The notes beneath the pieces are model-generated. The model searched no databases. It was not told the origin of the DNA and saw only the letters and a program-made list of their open reading frames with translations. This document shows positions 1 through 5,616 of a DNA stretch of 8,017 nt, in pieces. A program made the translations under genes and the position numbers. The stretch covers positions 1 to 8,017 of the forward strand of contig JAEVZN010000424.1 in NCBI GenBank assembly GCA_023392205.1, written 5' to 3'. How positions within the stretch are numbered: position 1 is the stretch's first letter; each line of letters begins with the position of its first letter. Origin of the DNA: Pseudomonadota bacterium (GTDB lineage Bacteria > Pseudomonadota > Alphaproteobacteria > Rhizobiales > Xanthobacteraceae).

Positions 1-1146
1 TTGCGGCGCAGGCGCCTCGGGCGGCGTCGGCACGGCGCTCGGCGCGCCATTTGGCGCATCGCTATCGGCTGCCTCGCGTTCAATCGCGCGCAGCTTGGCA
101 ACGTGCTTCTGGTGCTGCTCGTAGGTCTCCGAGAACGCGTGTCCGCCGGTCCCGTCTGCCACAAAGAACAATTCGCGGGTGCGCGCCGGATTGGCCGCAG
201 CTTCGATCGAGGAGCGGCCCGGATTGGCGATAGGGCCAGGCGGCAGGCCATCGATCACATAAGTGTTGTAGGGCGTCGGCCGGGTGATTTCGCTTTTCAG
301 GATCGGACGCCCGAGCGAGCCCTTTCCGCCTACCAGACCGTAGATGATGGTCGGGTCCGATTGCAGCTTCATTTTGGATTTCAGGCGATTCACGAAGACC
401 GCCGCGACCCGCGTCCGCTCGTCCGGCTTGCCCGTTTCCTTCTCGATGATGGATGCAAGGATCAGCAATTGCTCCGGTGTCTTGACCGGCAGATCGGGCA
501 CGCGCCGCTCCCAGACATCCTGCAGCACTTTCTGCTGCGACGCCTGCATGCGCTTCAGCACATCTTCGCGCGGCGTGCCACGCGTGAAGCGGTAGGATTC
601 CGGGAGCAGCGTGCCCTCGCGCGGGACCTCCCGGATGGTGCCGGTCAGCAATTCGTTTTCCAGCAGCCTTGCCACGATCTGTTCCGACGTGAGACCCTCG
701 GCGACGGTGAATTGATGCTGGACAACCTTGCCATCCACCAGCGTCTCGGCCACCGCGCGCGGGCTTGCGCCCTTTGCGAATTGGTATTCGCCGAATTTCA
801 GATCCTGACCCTGCAGCTTCATCGCGGCGGCGCCAGCGACGAAAATCCACGGCTCACGGAGTACACCCTCGCGGACCAGCAGGGCCGCGATATCGCGCGT
901 CCCAAGGCCACGCGGAATATTGACCACCTTGTTCTCCGCCAGCGGCCCCGGTTCCTCGAACCGCAGCTTGCCCCAATAGACCCCTGCGCCGACGCCGACC
1001 GCGATCAGCAGAACGATCGTGAAAATCGCATTGCCTATGATGACCAGAGGATGACGGGCGCGCCGCGAGCGCGTGCCGGGCGCCTTAACTCGCTCCGGCT
1101 CAAGGGCGGCACGGGGAGAACGCGGAGTGGTCATGTTCTGGTCCAT
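1..1146 (-). CDS. mltG: Endolytic murein transglycosylase MltG (YceG-like), C-terminus cut by window edge
   Basis: MltG is a single-pass inner-membrane lytic transglycosylase. It cleaves nascent peptidoglycan strands and is thought to set glycan chain length. The 382 visible residues start at an ATG that has an in-frame TGA 15 nt upstream, so the start can only be this codon or Met5. A basic, Pro/Arg-rich cytoplasmic stretch (about 8-33) precedes one membrane segment (about 34-57), then the periplasmic YceG domain. The family signature ILASIIEKET lies at 229-238, so Glu235 is the expected catalytic acid (the equivalent of E. coli Glu218). It is followed by FVNRL (251-255) and the LQSDPTIIYG block (261-270), and further on by PTPYNTY, GLPPGPIANPG and FVADGTGGHAF. 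The visible end is an Ala/Pro-rich tail with no stop codon before position 1. It is the last visible gene of the fab cluster, separated from fabF by 419 bp, so it may have its own promoter. No strong Shine-Dalgarno is visible. The family assignment is very secure. Confidence 0.96.
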   Translation of the reverse strand, partial: MDQNMTTPRSPRAALEPERVKAPGTRSRRARHPLVIIGNAIFTIVLLIAVGVGAGVYWGKLRFEEPGPLAENKVVNIPRGLGTRDIAALLVREGVLREPWIFVAGAAAMKLQGQDLKFGEYQFAKGASPRAVAETLVDGKVVQHQFTVAEGLTSEQIVARLLENELLTGTIREVPREGTLLPESYRFTRGTPREDVLKRMQASQQKVLQDVWERRVPDLPVKTPEQLLILASIIEKETGKPDERTRVAAVFVNRLKSKMKLQSDPTIIYGLVGGKGSLGRPILKSEITRPTPYNTYVIDGLPPGPIANPGRSSIEAAANPARTRELFFVADGTGGHAFSETYEQHQKHVAKLRAIEREAADSDAPNGAPSAVPTPPEAPAPQ

Positions 1147-1186
1147 CGCAATCGCATCATGTCAGAGGTGCCGGGTCGTCGGAATC

Positions 1187-1216
1187 AGGTGACATCGGAT
1201 GACATCAGGTGACATT
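1187..1216. repeat. Three tandem 10-bp direct repeats upstream of mltG
   Basis: On the plus strand, AGGTGACATC (1187-1196), GGATGACATC (1197-1206) and AGGTGACATT (1207-1216) follow each other without gaps and share the core TGACAT. The 10-bp period is close to one helical turn, so all three copies face the same side of the DNA. They lie 41-70 bp upstream of the mltG start codon. This is the arrangement expected of a multi-copy binding site for a regulator, but no regulator can be named from the sequence. Confidence 0.6.
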
Positions 1217-1348
1217 GGCCGTCCGCTCGCCGGTCCGGAAAAATCCCGTCGCGGCACACGGCTGCAGGATTGCGTGCGGGCATGCTGGCAGCAATCGAAG
1301 GCATCGGCAGAAAGTTTAGCAAATTTTTGTCCGCTCCGCCGCATGCCA

Positions 1349-1400
1349 TTTTCGTGCAATCACCATTTTGTATCCATACTCGGTTGCATCGGCACGAAAA
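1349..1400. repeat. 9-bp perfect inverted repeat in the fabF-mltG gap
   Basis: TTTTCGTGC (1349-1357) is the exact reverse complement of GCACGAAAA (1392-1400), with 34 nt between them. Inside the loop, TGCAA (1355-1359) and TTGCA (1384-1388) could form an alternative pairing that competes with the outer stem. A transcript from either strand could fold here. No uridine run follows on the minus strand, so a classical terminator is unlikely. The function is unknown. Confidence 0.45.
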
Positions 1401-1531
1401 CGGCTGCGGACCTGCGCTAAATGAAATGGCGATGCGACAAAGCGTGCATAGCTCGACATCCGGCTCGCGGGGATTGCGAGGATCGCAAAGCCACAAGCAG
1501 ACGGCGAATCGCTAGCAAGCGGATATGGCAC

Positions 1532-1554
1532 CGCCAAGGCAACGGGCCCTGGCG
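1532..1554 (-). terminator. Possible stem-loop after fabF
   Basis: On the minus strand, CGCCAGG (1554-1548) pairs with CCTTGGCG (1539-1532) with one bulged base and an 8-nt loop. It begins 11 nt after the fabF stop codon. No uridine run follows, so it could stabilise the 3' end or aid Rho-dependent termination rather than act as an intrinsic terminator. Confidence 0.3.
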
Positions 1555-1565
1555 CTCCGGCGTCC

Positions 1566-2828
1566 TCACTCGGGGGCGCGGAAAACCAGCGATGCATTGG
1601 TGCCGCCGAAGCCGAAGGAATTCGACAAGGCGACGCGGATGTCGCGCTTGCGCGGCTGATGCGGGACCAGATCGATCGGCGTATCGACCGACGGATCGTC
1701 GAGGTTGATGGTCGGCGGCGCGATCTGGTCGCGAATCGCGAGAATGGAGAAGATGGCCTCGATGGCGCCGGCGGCGCCGAGCAGATGGCCGACCGACGAC
1801 TTGGTCGACGACATCGAGATCTTGCCGGCTGCGTTGCCGACCACCCGCTGCACGGCATTCAGTTCGATCTCGTCGCCGAGCGGCGTCGAGGTGCCATGCG
1901 CGTTGATGTAATCGATATCGCCAGCCGAAATTCCCGCGCGCTTGATGGCTGCATTCATACAGCGATAGGCGCCCTCACCGGTCGGCTCCGGCGCGGTGAT
2001 GTGATAGGCGTCGCCCGACATGCCGTAGCCGATCAACTCGGCATAGATGCGCGCCCCGCGGCGTTTGGCGTGTTCGTATTCCTCCAGCACCACGGCGCCG
2101 GCGCCCTCGCCCATGACGAACCCGTCGCGGGCCTTGTCATAGGGGCGCGAGGCGCGCTGCGGCTCGTCGTTGAAGGATGTCGACAAGGCGCGGCAGGCGG
2201 CAAAGCCCGCCAGCGACAACCGGTCGATCGGCGATTCCGCGCCGCCAGCAACCATCACATCGGCGTCGCCCAGCGCGATGATGCGGCCCGCATCGCCGAT
2301 GGCATGCGACCCCGTCGAGCAGGCGGTGACCACCGCCGAGTTCGGGCCTTTGAGCCCGAATTCGATCGACACATAACCCGATGCGAGATTGATGATGCGG
2401 CCGGGGATGAAGAACGGCGACAGCCGCCGCGGTCCGCGTTCCTTGACCAGGATCGCACCCTCGGCGATGCCGCCGACACCGCCGATGCCGGAGCCGATCA
2501 TCACGCCGGTGGCGAATTGCTCGTCCTGCGTCTGCGGTTTCCAGCCAGAATCGTCGAGCGCCTGACGCGCCGCACTCAGGGCATAGAGGATGAAGTCGTC
2601 GACCTTGCGCTGCTCCTTCGGCTCCATCCACTGATCGGGATTGAAGGTTCCGTCGGAGCCATCGCCGCGCGGTACCGCGCAGGCGATCTTGCAGGGCAAA
2701 TCGGAGACCTCGAAATCCTCGACGCGACTGGCGCCGCTGCGGCCTTCGAGAATCCGCTTCCAGGACATGTCAACGCCGCATGCAAGCGGCGTCACCATGC
2801 CAAGGCCCGTCACCACAACCCGCCTCAT
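1566..2828 (-). CDS. fabF: Beta-ketoacyl-ACP synthase II (FabF)
   Basis: FabF is the condensing enzyme that elongates acyl-ACP with malonyl-ACP in type II fatty acid synthesis, in the cytoplasm. It releases CO2 and forms 3-ketoacyl-ACP. The protein is 420 aa, normal for the family. It opens with VVVTGLGMVTPL (4-15), typical of FabF. The Cys-His-His triad is complete: Cys170 in VTACSTG, His311 in NAHGTSTPLGD, and His348 in SSVGHLLGAAG, with Lys343 in the STKS motif. The C-terminus has the glycine-rich NSFGFGGTNASLVF block (403-416). The ATG start is supported by GGGAG 7 nt upstream (2836-2840). It lies 217 bp downstream of acpP, whose product carries its substrates. Nothing is missing or interrupted. 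A FabB-type synthase is unlikely given the FabF-like N-terminus and the location beside acpP. Confidence 0.98.
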   Translation of the reverse strand: MRRVVVTGLGMVTPLACGVDMSWKRILEGRSGASRVEDFEVSDLPCKIACAVPRGDGSDGTFNPDQWMEPKEQRKVDDFILYALSAARQALDDSGWKPQTQDEQFATGVMIGSGIGGVGGIAEGAILVKERGPRRLSPFFIPGRIINLASGYVSIEFGLKGPNSAVVTACSTGSHAIGDAGRIIALGDADVMVAGGAESPIDRLSLAGFAACRALSTSFNDEPQRASRPYDKARDGFVMGEGAGAVVLEEYEHAKRRGARIYAELIGYGMSGDAYHITAPEPTGEGAYRCMNAAIKRAGISAGDIDYINAHGTSTPLGDEIELNAVQRVVGNAAGKISMSSTKSSVGHLLGAAGAIEAIFSILAIRDQIAPPTINLDDPSVDTPIDLVPHQPRKRDIRVALSNSFGFGGTNASLVFRAPE

Positions 2829-2861
2829 GATGCAGCTCCCGCCCTGTTGCGCCCACTCCCG

Positions 2862-2875
2862 TCCGGGACACCGGA
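2862..2875 (-). other. Small stem-loop in the fabF 5' region
   Basis: TCCGG (2862-2866) and CCGGA (2871-2875) form a 5-bp perfect stem with a 4-nt loop, 34 nt upstream of the fabF start on the minus strand. In GC-rich DNA such a short stem can arise by chance, so no function is assigned. Confidence 0.25.
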
Positions 2876-2980
2876 TATCACGGCAGCGTGCATGGCTTCA
2901 GGCAACTTGAAACAGCGATGCGGCATTGCAATCGAATATCGGCAAAAGACCGGCGGACGCGGCATGTCCCGGTTTCAGGG

Positions 2981-3034
2981 CGTCATCCCGGCCGCAGCCC
3001 GCAATCTGCAGGCCGCCGGCCGGCATCCCGCCAG
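2981..3034. repeat. Possible REP-like GC-rich palindromic element between acpP and fabF
   Basis: The segment begins CGTCATCCCGGCCGCAG (2981-2997) and ends near a second CATCCCGCC (3024-3032). Inside it, GGCCGCAG (2990-2997) pairs with CTGC-A-GGCC (3006-3014), giving an 8-bp stem with one bulged A and an 8-nt loop. From memory, intergenic palindromes carrying a GTCATCCCGG-type core are common in alphaproteobacterial genomes, but membership in a repeat family cannot be shown from one copy. It starts 11 nt beyond the acpP stop on the minus strand and could also help end or stabilise the acpP transcript. Confidence 0.35.
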
Positions 3035-3045
3035 TCAGCTCTCTG

Positions 3046-3285
3046 TCAGCTCTTGGCGTTCTTTTCGAGGAACTTGACGGCATCGCCGACGGTCTGGATC
3101 GTCTCGGCCGCATCGTCCGGAATTTCACAGCCGAATTCTTCCTCGAACGCCATCACCAGTTCGACAGTGTCGAGGGAATCCGCGCCGAGGTCGTCGATAA
3201 AGCTCGCCTGTTCGGTCACCTTGTCCGGCTCGACACCGAGGTGCTCCACGACAATCTTCTTCACCCGCTCGGAGATGTCACTCAT
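3046..3285 (-). CDS. acpP: Acyl carrier protein (ACP)
   Basis: ACP is the small acidic cytoplasmic protein that carries growing acyl chains on a 4'-phosphopantetheine arm. It presents them to FabD, FabG, FabF and other partners. The 79-aa length is standard. The attachment site is Ser37 in the [20 protein letters not shown] block, and the acidic helix II that follows is the usual docking surface. The start ATG is preceded by AGAGG (3295-3299), 9 nt upstream. It sits between fabG and fabF but has long gaps on both sides. This fits a separately boosted transcript, since ACP is needed in large molar excess over the enzymes. A secondary-metabolism carrier protein is unlikely given the sequence and the fab neighbours. 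Confidence 0.98.
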   Translation of the reverse strand: MSDISERVKKIVVEHLGVEPDKVTEQASFIDDLGADSLDTVELVMAFEEEFGCEIPDDAAETIQTVGDAVKFLEKNAKS

Positions 3286-3449
3286 CTGTTCGAACCTCTG
3301 CTTCCAATGATGGGCTCAATCGGCGTCGCGATCGAAGCTGTCGTTGCACGACCCGTCACACCGTTCAAGCTGCAAGACCTCCCGAGCCGAGCGGCTCCCG
3401 CAAGCTTTCCCCGTAACGGCTGGCCGTTCCAAAACCGTGATGGTGGCGG

Positions 3450-3479
3450 CGTGTATTGGGTCGCAGACGCGGCGTCAAG
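3450..3479 (-). promoter_or_regulatory. Weak candidate promoter for acpP
   Basis: In the 299-bp fabG-acpP gap, the minus strand reads CTTGAC (3479-3474), matching the alphaproteobacterial -35 consensus well. TACACG (3455-3450), a poor -10, lies 17 bp downstream of TTGACG. Transcription from here would give an acpP leader of roughly 155 nt. A better -10-like hexamer, TATGAT, occurs nearer fabG but has no matching -35. I infer an internal acpP promoter from the gap length more than from this match. Confidence 0.25.
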
Positions 3480-3565
3480 CCTGCTTCCCGGTGCCGCCCC
3501 AGCCCGGCATAATTTCGCTATCATACTTCAAATGCCCTGACCAGCAGACGCATTTCGCTGTGAAT

Positions 3566-3583
3566 TGCCTGTGTGCACAGGCA
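3566..3583 (-). terminator. 18-bp near-perfect palindrome immediately after fabG
   Basis: TGCCTGTG (3566-3573) and CACAGGCA (3576-3583) are perfect 8-bp inverted arms with a 2-nt centre, starting 1 nt past the fabG TAA on the minus strand. As RNA this would fold with a 6-nt loop and a 6-bp stem. No uridine run follows, so it may be a weak or Rho-assisted terminator or a 3'-end stabiliser separating fabDG from acpP. As DNA it could equally be a dyad binding site. Confidence 0.4.
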
Positions 3584-3584
3584 C

Positions 3585-4322
3585 TTAAATCATCGCCATC
3601 CCGCCATTCACATGCAGCGTCTGGCCGGTGACATAGGACGCCTCGTCGGAGGCCAGATACACCACTGCGGCGGCAATATCGTCGGGTGTCCCGAGCCTGG
3701 CCGAGGGCACCATCTGCAGGATGGACTCGCGCTGTTTCTCGTTCAGCTTGTCGGTCATGGCGGTGGCGATGAAGCCCGGCGCGACGCAATTGGCGGTCAC
3801 GCCGCGGCGCGCATATTCCTTGCCGATGGATTTCATCATGCCGATCATGCCGGCCTTGGCCGCAGTGTAATTGACCTGGCCCGGATTGCCGGTCACACCG
3901 ACCACCGAGGTGATGCCGACGATGCGCCCGAAACGCCGCCGCATCATCGTTTTCATCGCCGCACGCGCCAGCCGGAACGTCGCCGTCAGGTTGACATTGA
4001 TGACCGTTTCCCAGTCCTCATCGCGCAAATGCACGAACAGATTGTCCCGCGTGATACCGGCATTGGCGACCAGAATATCGAGCTTCTGCATCGTCTCTTC
4101 GGCCTTCGGCACCAGCGCCTCGACCTGCTCGCTGTCAGCGAGATTGCACGGCAATACATGCACGCGCTCTTTCAGCTCGGAAGCCAGTTGATCGAGCGCC
4201 TCCTGACGGGTGCCCGACAAGGCCACGATCGCCCCCTGGCGGTGCAATGCACGCGCGATGGCGCCGCCAATTCCGCCGGTGGCGCCGGTGACAAGCGCCG
4301 TCTTGCCGCCAAGGTCGAACAT
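3585..4322 (-). CDS. fabG: 3-oxoacyl-ACP reductase (FabG)
   Basis: FabG reduces 3-ketoacyl-ACP to 3-hydroxyacyl-ACP with NADPH, the first reductive step of each elongation cycle. It is a classical short-chain dehydrogenase of 245 aa. The Rossmann cofactor motif TGATGGIGG is at 12-20, NAG at 87-89, and the catalytic set Asn111, Ser139 (ITSVVG), Tyr152 and Lys156 (NYTAAKAG) is complete. The family block [13 protein letters not shown] follows at 178-190, and GGMAMI is a typical FabG C-terminus. I chose the ATG at 4322 because AAGGAG lies 6 nt upstream and the protein then begins just before the first beta strand. An open frame 35 codons longer would overlap the fabD 3' end and has no family-like sequence. 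It lies 31 bp downstream of fabD and is very likely co-transcribed with it. Confidence 0.98.
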   Translation of the reverse strand: MFDLGGKTALVTGATGGIGGAIARALHRQGAIVALSGTRQEALDQLASELKERVHVLPCNLADSEQVEALVPKAEETMQKLDILVANAGITRDNLFVHLRDEDWETVINVNLTATFRLARAAMKTMMRRRFGRIVGITSVVGVTGNPGQVNYTAAKAGMIGMMKSIGKEYARRGVTANCVAPGFIATAMTDKLNEKQRESILQMVPSARLGTPDDIAAAVVYLASDEASYVTGQTLHVNGGMAMI

Positions 4323-4328
4323 GGAACA

Positions 4329-4334
4329 CTCCTT
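4329..4334 (-). promoter_or_regulatory. Ribosome binding site of fabG (decides the start)
   Basis: AAGGAG on the minus strand ends 6 nt before the ATG at 4322. It lies within the 31-bp fabD-fabG spacer and rules out the longer in-frame start inside fabD. Confidence 0.85.
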
Positions 4335-4353
4335 GCTGTTTTCAGCCGCCTGT

Positions 4354-5298
4354 TCAGCCGCGCCCGGCCTTGAAGGCCGCCACATCGTCGGGATTGCCAA
4401 TGGCGGTCCCCGTGGCCCCGTCCACAATACGCTTGAGCAGACCGGTCAGAACCCGACCGGACCCGGCCTCATAGAAACGGGTGACGCCTGCGCCGGCCAT
4501 GGCCTCCACGCATTCCCGCCAGCGCACCGTGCCGGTCACCTGCTCGACCAGACGCTGCCGGATCTCCCGCGGATCGCTGATGGGGGCCGCCAGCACATTC
4601 GCCACCACCGGCACCACCGGCACGTTCACCGGGGTCTCCGCCAGCGCCGCAGCCATGGCTTCGGCTGCCGGCTGCATGAGCGCGCAATGGAAGGGGGCGG
4701 ACACCGGAAGGAGCATGGCGCGCCGCGCGCCCTTGCCCTTGGCGATCTCTACGGCCCGCTCGACCGCCGCCTTGCTCCCGGACACCACCACCTGCCCGCC
4801 GCCATTGTCATTCGCCGCCTGGCAGACCTCGCCTTGCGCCGCTTCCGCCGCGACGGCCGCGGCTTCCTCGAAGGACAGCCCGATCAATGCCGCCATGGCC
4901 CCGGCCCCTACCGGAACGGCTTTCTGCATGGCATTGCCGCGGATGCGCAAAAGGCGCGCGGCATCGCTGATGGAAAAAGCGCCGGCGGCAGCAAGCGCCG
5001 AATATTCTCCGAGCGAATGCCCGGCCACAAATTTTGCGTCGCGGGGCAGATCCAGCCCGGTTTCGGCCTCAAGCACCCGGATGACGGCCAGCGAGACCGC
5101 CATCAGCGCAGGCTGGGCATTTTCGGTGAGCGTCAGGGCCTCTACCGGCCCCTCCCAGATGACGCCAGACAGGTTCTCTCCGAGTGCGGAATCCACCTCT
5201 TCAAAGACGTTACGCGCTGCCGGATAGCTATCGGCCAGGGCCTTGCCCATTCCGACCGCCTGACTGCCCTGACCGGGAAATACGAATGCAACCGTCAA
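4354..5298 (-). CDS. fabD: Malonyl-CoA:ACP transacylase (FabD)
   Basis: FabD transfers malonyl from CoA to the ACP phosphopantetheine arm, supplying the extender unit for fatty acid synthesis. The 314-aa protein opens with FVFPGQGSQ (5-13), which provides part of the oxyanion hole. The nucleophile elbow GHSLGEYS places the catalytic Ser at 95. Arg120 is the expected carboxylate-binding residue, and His204 in [11 protein letters not shown] is the general base. The start is a TTG: the next Met (17) would cut off the conserved GQGSQ motif. Upstream, AGGGGG lies 10 nt from the TTG and AAGG 2 nt from it, so the ribosome binding site is imperfectly spaced. It is the first gene of the minus-strand fab cluster, diverging from rpsF. 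Function is certain; only the exact start codon is slightly open. Confidence 0.97.
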   Translation of the reverse strand: MTVAFVFPGQGSQAVGMGKALADSYPAARNVFEEVDSALGENLSGVIWEGPVEALTLTENAQPALMAVSLAVIRVLEAETGLDLPRDAKFVAGHSLGEYSALAAAGAFSISDAARLLRIRGNAMQKAVPVGAGAMAALIGLSFEEAAAVAAEAAQGEVCQAANDNGGGQVVVSGSKAAVERAVEIAKGKGARRAMLLPVSAPFHCALMQPAAEAMAAALAETPVNVPVVPVVANVLAAPISDPREIRQRLVEQVTGTVRWRECVEAMAGAGVTRFYEAGSGRVLTGLLKRIVDGATGTAIGNPDDVAAFKAGRG

Positions 5299-5367
5299 TG
5301 CCTTAAAACCCCCTGCGACGGGCCTTGCGCGCGCCCGAATTGCGGGGGGAGAGACAACGCGATAACA

Positions 5368-5403
5368 GGCAAGTCAAGCGGGCTTGCCGGTTCCATGCTT
5401 GCC
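5368..5403. promoter_or_regulatory. Cluster of CTTGCC/GGCAAG half-sites in the fabD-rpsF divergent promoter region
   Basis: GGCAAG (5368-5373) is inverted relative to GCTTGCC at 5382-5388, and the same 7-mer recurs at 5397-5403, 15 bp further on. A shorter dyad, CAAGC-GG-GCTTG (5375-5386), is nested in the first pair. The cluster overlaps a minus-strand CTTGAC (5378-5373), a good -35 for fabD that lacks a convincing -10. Its last copy overlaps the -35 of the rpsF promoter candidate. A shared operator is a reasonable inference, but no regulator can be named. Confidence 0.35.
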
Positions 5404-5426
5404 TTCCCGCGCAAAAGCCCTATAAC
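5399..5426 (+). promoter_or_regulatory. Candidate sigma-70-type promoter for rpsF
   Basis: TTGCCT (5399-5404) and TATAAC (5421-5426) are separated by 16 bp. Both are close to the vegetative sigma consensus, and the preceding C of each (CTTG, CTATAA) fits alphaproteobacterial habits. Transcription would begin near 5433, giving a leader of about 185 nt before rpsF. It is the best promoter-like pair I found in the 318-bp divergent gap. Confidence 0.5.
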
Positions 5427-5510
5427 GCGCGCTTCCGCTCGTCCCGGCCGGGGGCTGAACGGACGGCTGCAAAGGTCTTCAAGGCAATATGCCTGCAAGG
5501 CCAAGCGGCA

Positions 5511-5524
5511 GGACCAGTCGGTCC
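5511..5524 (+). other. Small stem-loop in the rpsF leader
   Basis: GGACC (5511-5515) and GGTCC (5520-5524) form a perfect 5-bp stem around a 4-nt loop, within the inferred rpsF leader. It is short but lies just upstream of the larger bulged stem-loop, so both may belong to one folded leader. Confidence 0.3.
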
Positions 5525-5553
5525 GGCGTCCCGTGTCCCCGCCATCAGAGCAT

Positions 5554-5574
5554 CGAGCCTTCCCGAAGGACTCG
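5554..5574 (+). promoter_or_regulatory. Bulged stem-loop in the rpsF leader, possible S6:S18 autoregulatory site
   Basis: CGAG-CCTT (5554-5561) pairs with AAGG-A-CTCG (5566-5574). This gives an 8-bp stem with one bulged A and a CCCG loop, ending about 31 nt before the rpsF ribosome binding site. In many bacteria S6:S18 represses its own mRNA by binding a leader structure that displays a CCG trinucleotide mimicking 16S rRNA. The CCG in this loop and the location are suggestive. The match to the published consensus fold has not been verified. Confidence 0.35.
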
Positions 5575-5605
5575 TTGGGCTTTGCGCCGGACAGCGCCAT
5601 GAAAG

Positions 5606-5610
5606 AAGGA
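5606..5610 (+). promoter_or_regulatory. Ribosome binding site of rpsF
   Basis: AAGGA ends 6 nt before the ATG at 5617, within a purine-rich run continuing to 5613. It supports that start over the in-frame ATG at 5599, which would lie upstream of the site. Confidence 0.8.
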
Positions 5611-5616
5611 AGGCAC

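Larger units (their letters stand above)
1147..1565. other. 419-bp non-coding gap between fabF and mltG
   Basis: I find no supportable gene here on either strand. The short open frames lack a ribosome binding site and any recognisable protein feature. Reading on the minus strand from fabF to mltG, the gap contains a stem-loop shortly after the fabF stop, a 9-bp inverted repeat with a 34-nt loop, an A/T-richer patch around 1313-1330 that contrasts with the GC-rich surroundings, and three consecutive 10-bp repeats 41-70 bp before the mltG start. The length and content suggest that mltG has its own regulatory region. No clean -35/-10 pair could be identified. Confidence 0.7.

Noticed and set aside
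1..1212. Long open plus-strand frame (about 403 codons) opposite mltG
   Set aside because: It is the antisense of the MltG reading frame, lacks a start with a ribosome binding site, and its Arg/His/Asp/Leu-rich translation matches no family. High GC produces such open antisense frames.
1185..1496. Possible small genes in the fabF-mltG gap on either strand
   Set aside because: Several short open frames exist, but none has a ribosome binding site, a membrane or signal segment pattern, or recognisable similarity, and they overlap each other.
1659..3077. Long open plus-strand frame (about 472 codons) opposite fabF
   Set aside because: It is a shadow of FabF, whose active-site motifs are all intact on the minus strand. 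The frame runs on through the fabF-acpP gap into the acpP end without any protein-like features.
3573..4373. Plus-strand open frame opposite fabG
   Set aside because: It mirrors fabG exactly and its His/Arg-rich translation is typical of an antisense shadow.
4323..4427. Longer fabG start inside the fabD 3' end
   Set aside because: AAGGAG lies 6 nt before the ATG at 4322, and the extra 35 residues overlap fabD and do not resemble a FabG N-terminus.
4210..5616. In-frame extension of rpsF upstream through the divergent gap and antisense to fabD
   Set aside because: S6 normally starts at MPLYEH-like sequence, a good ribosome binding site precedes the ATG at 5617, and the upstream translation is a fabD/fabG shadow.
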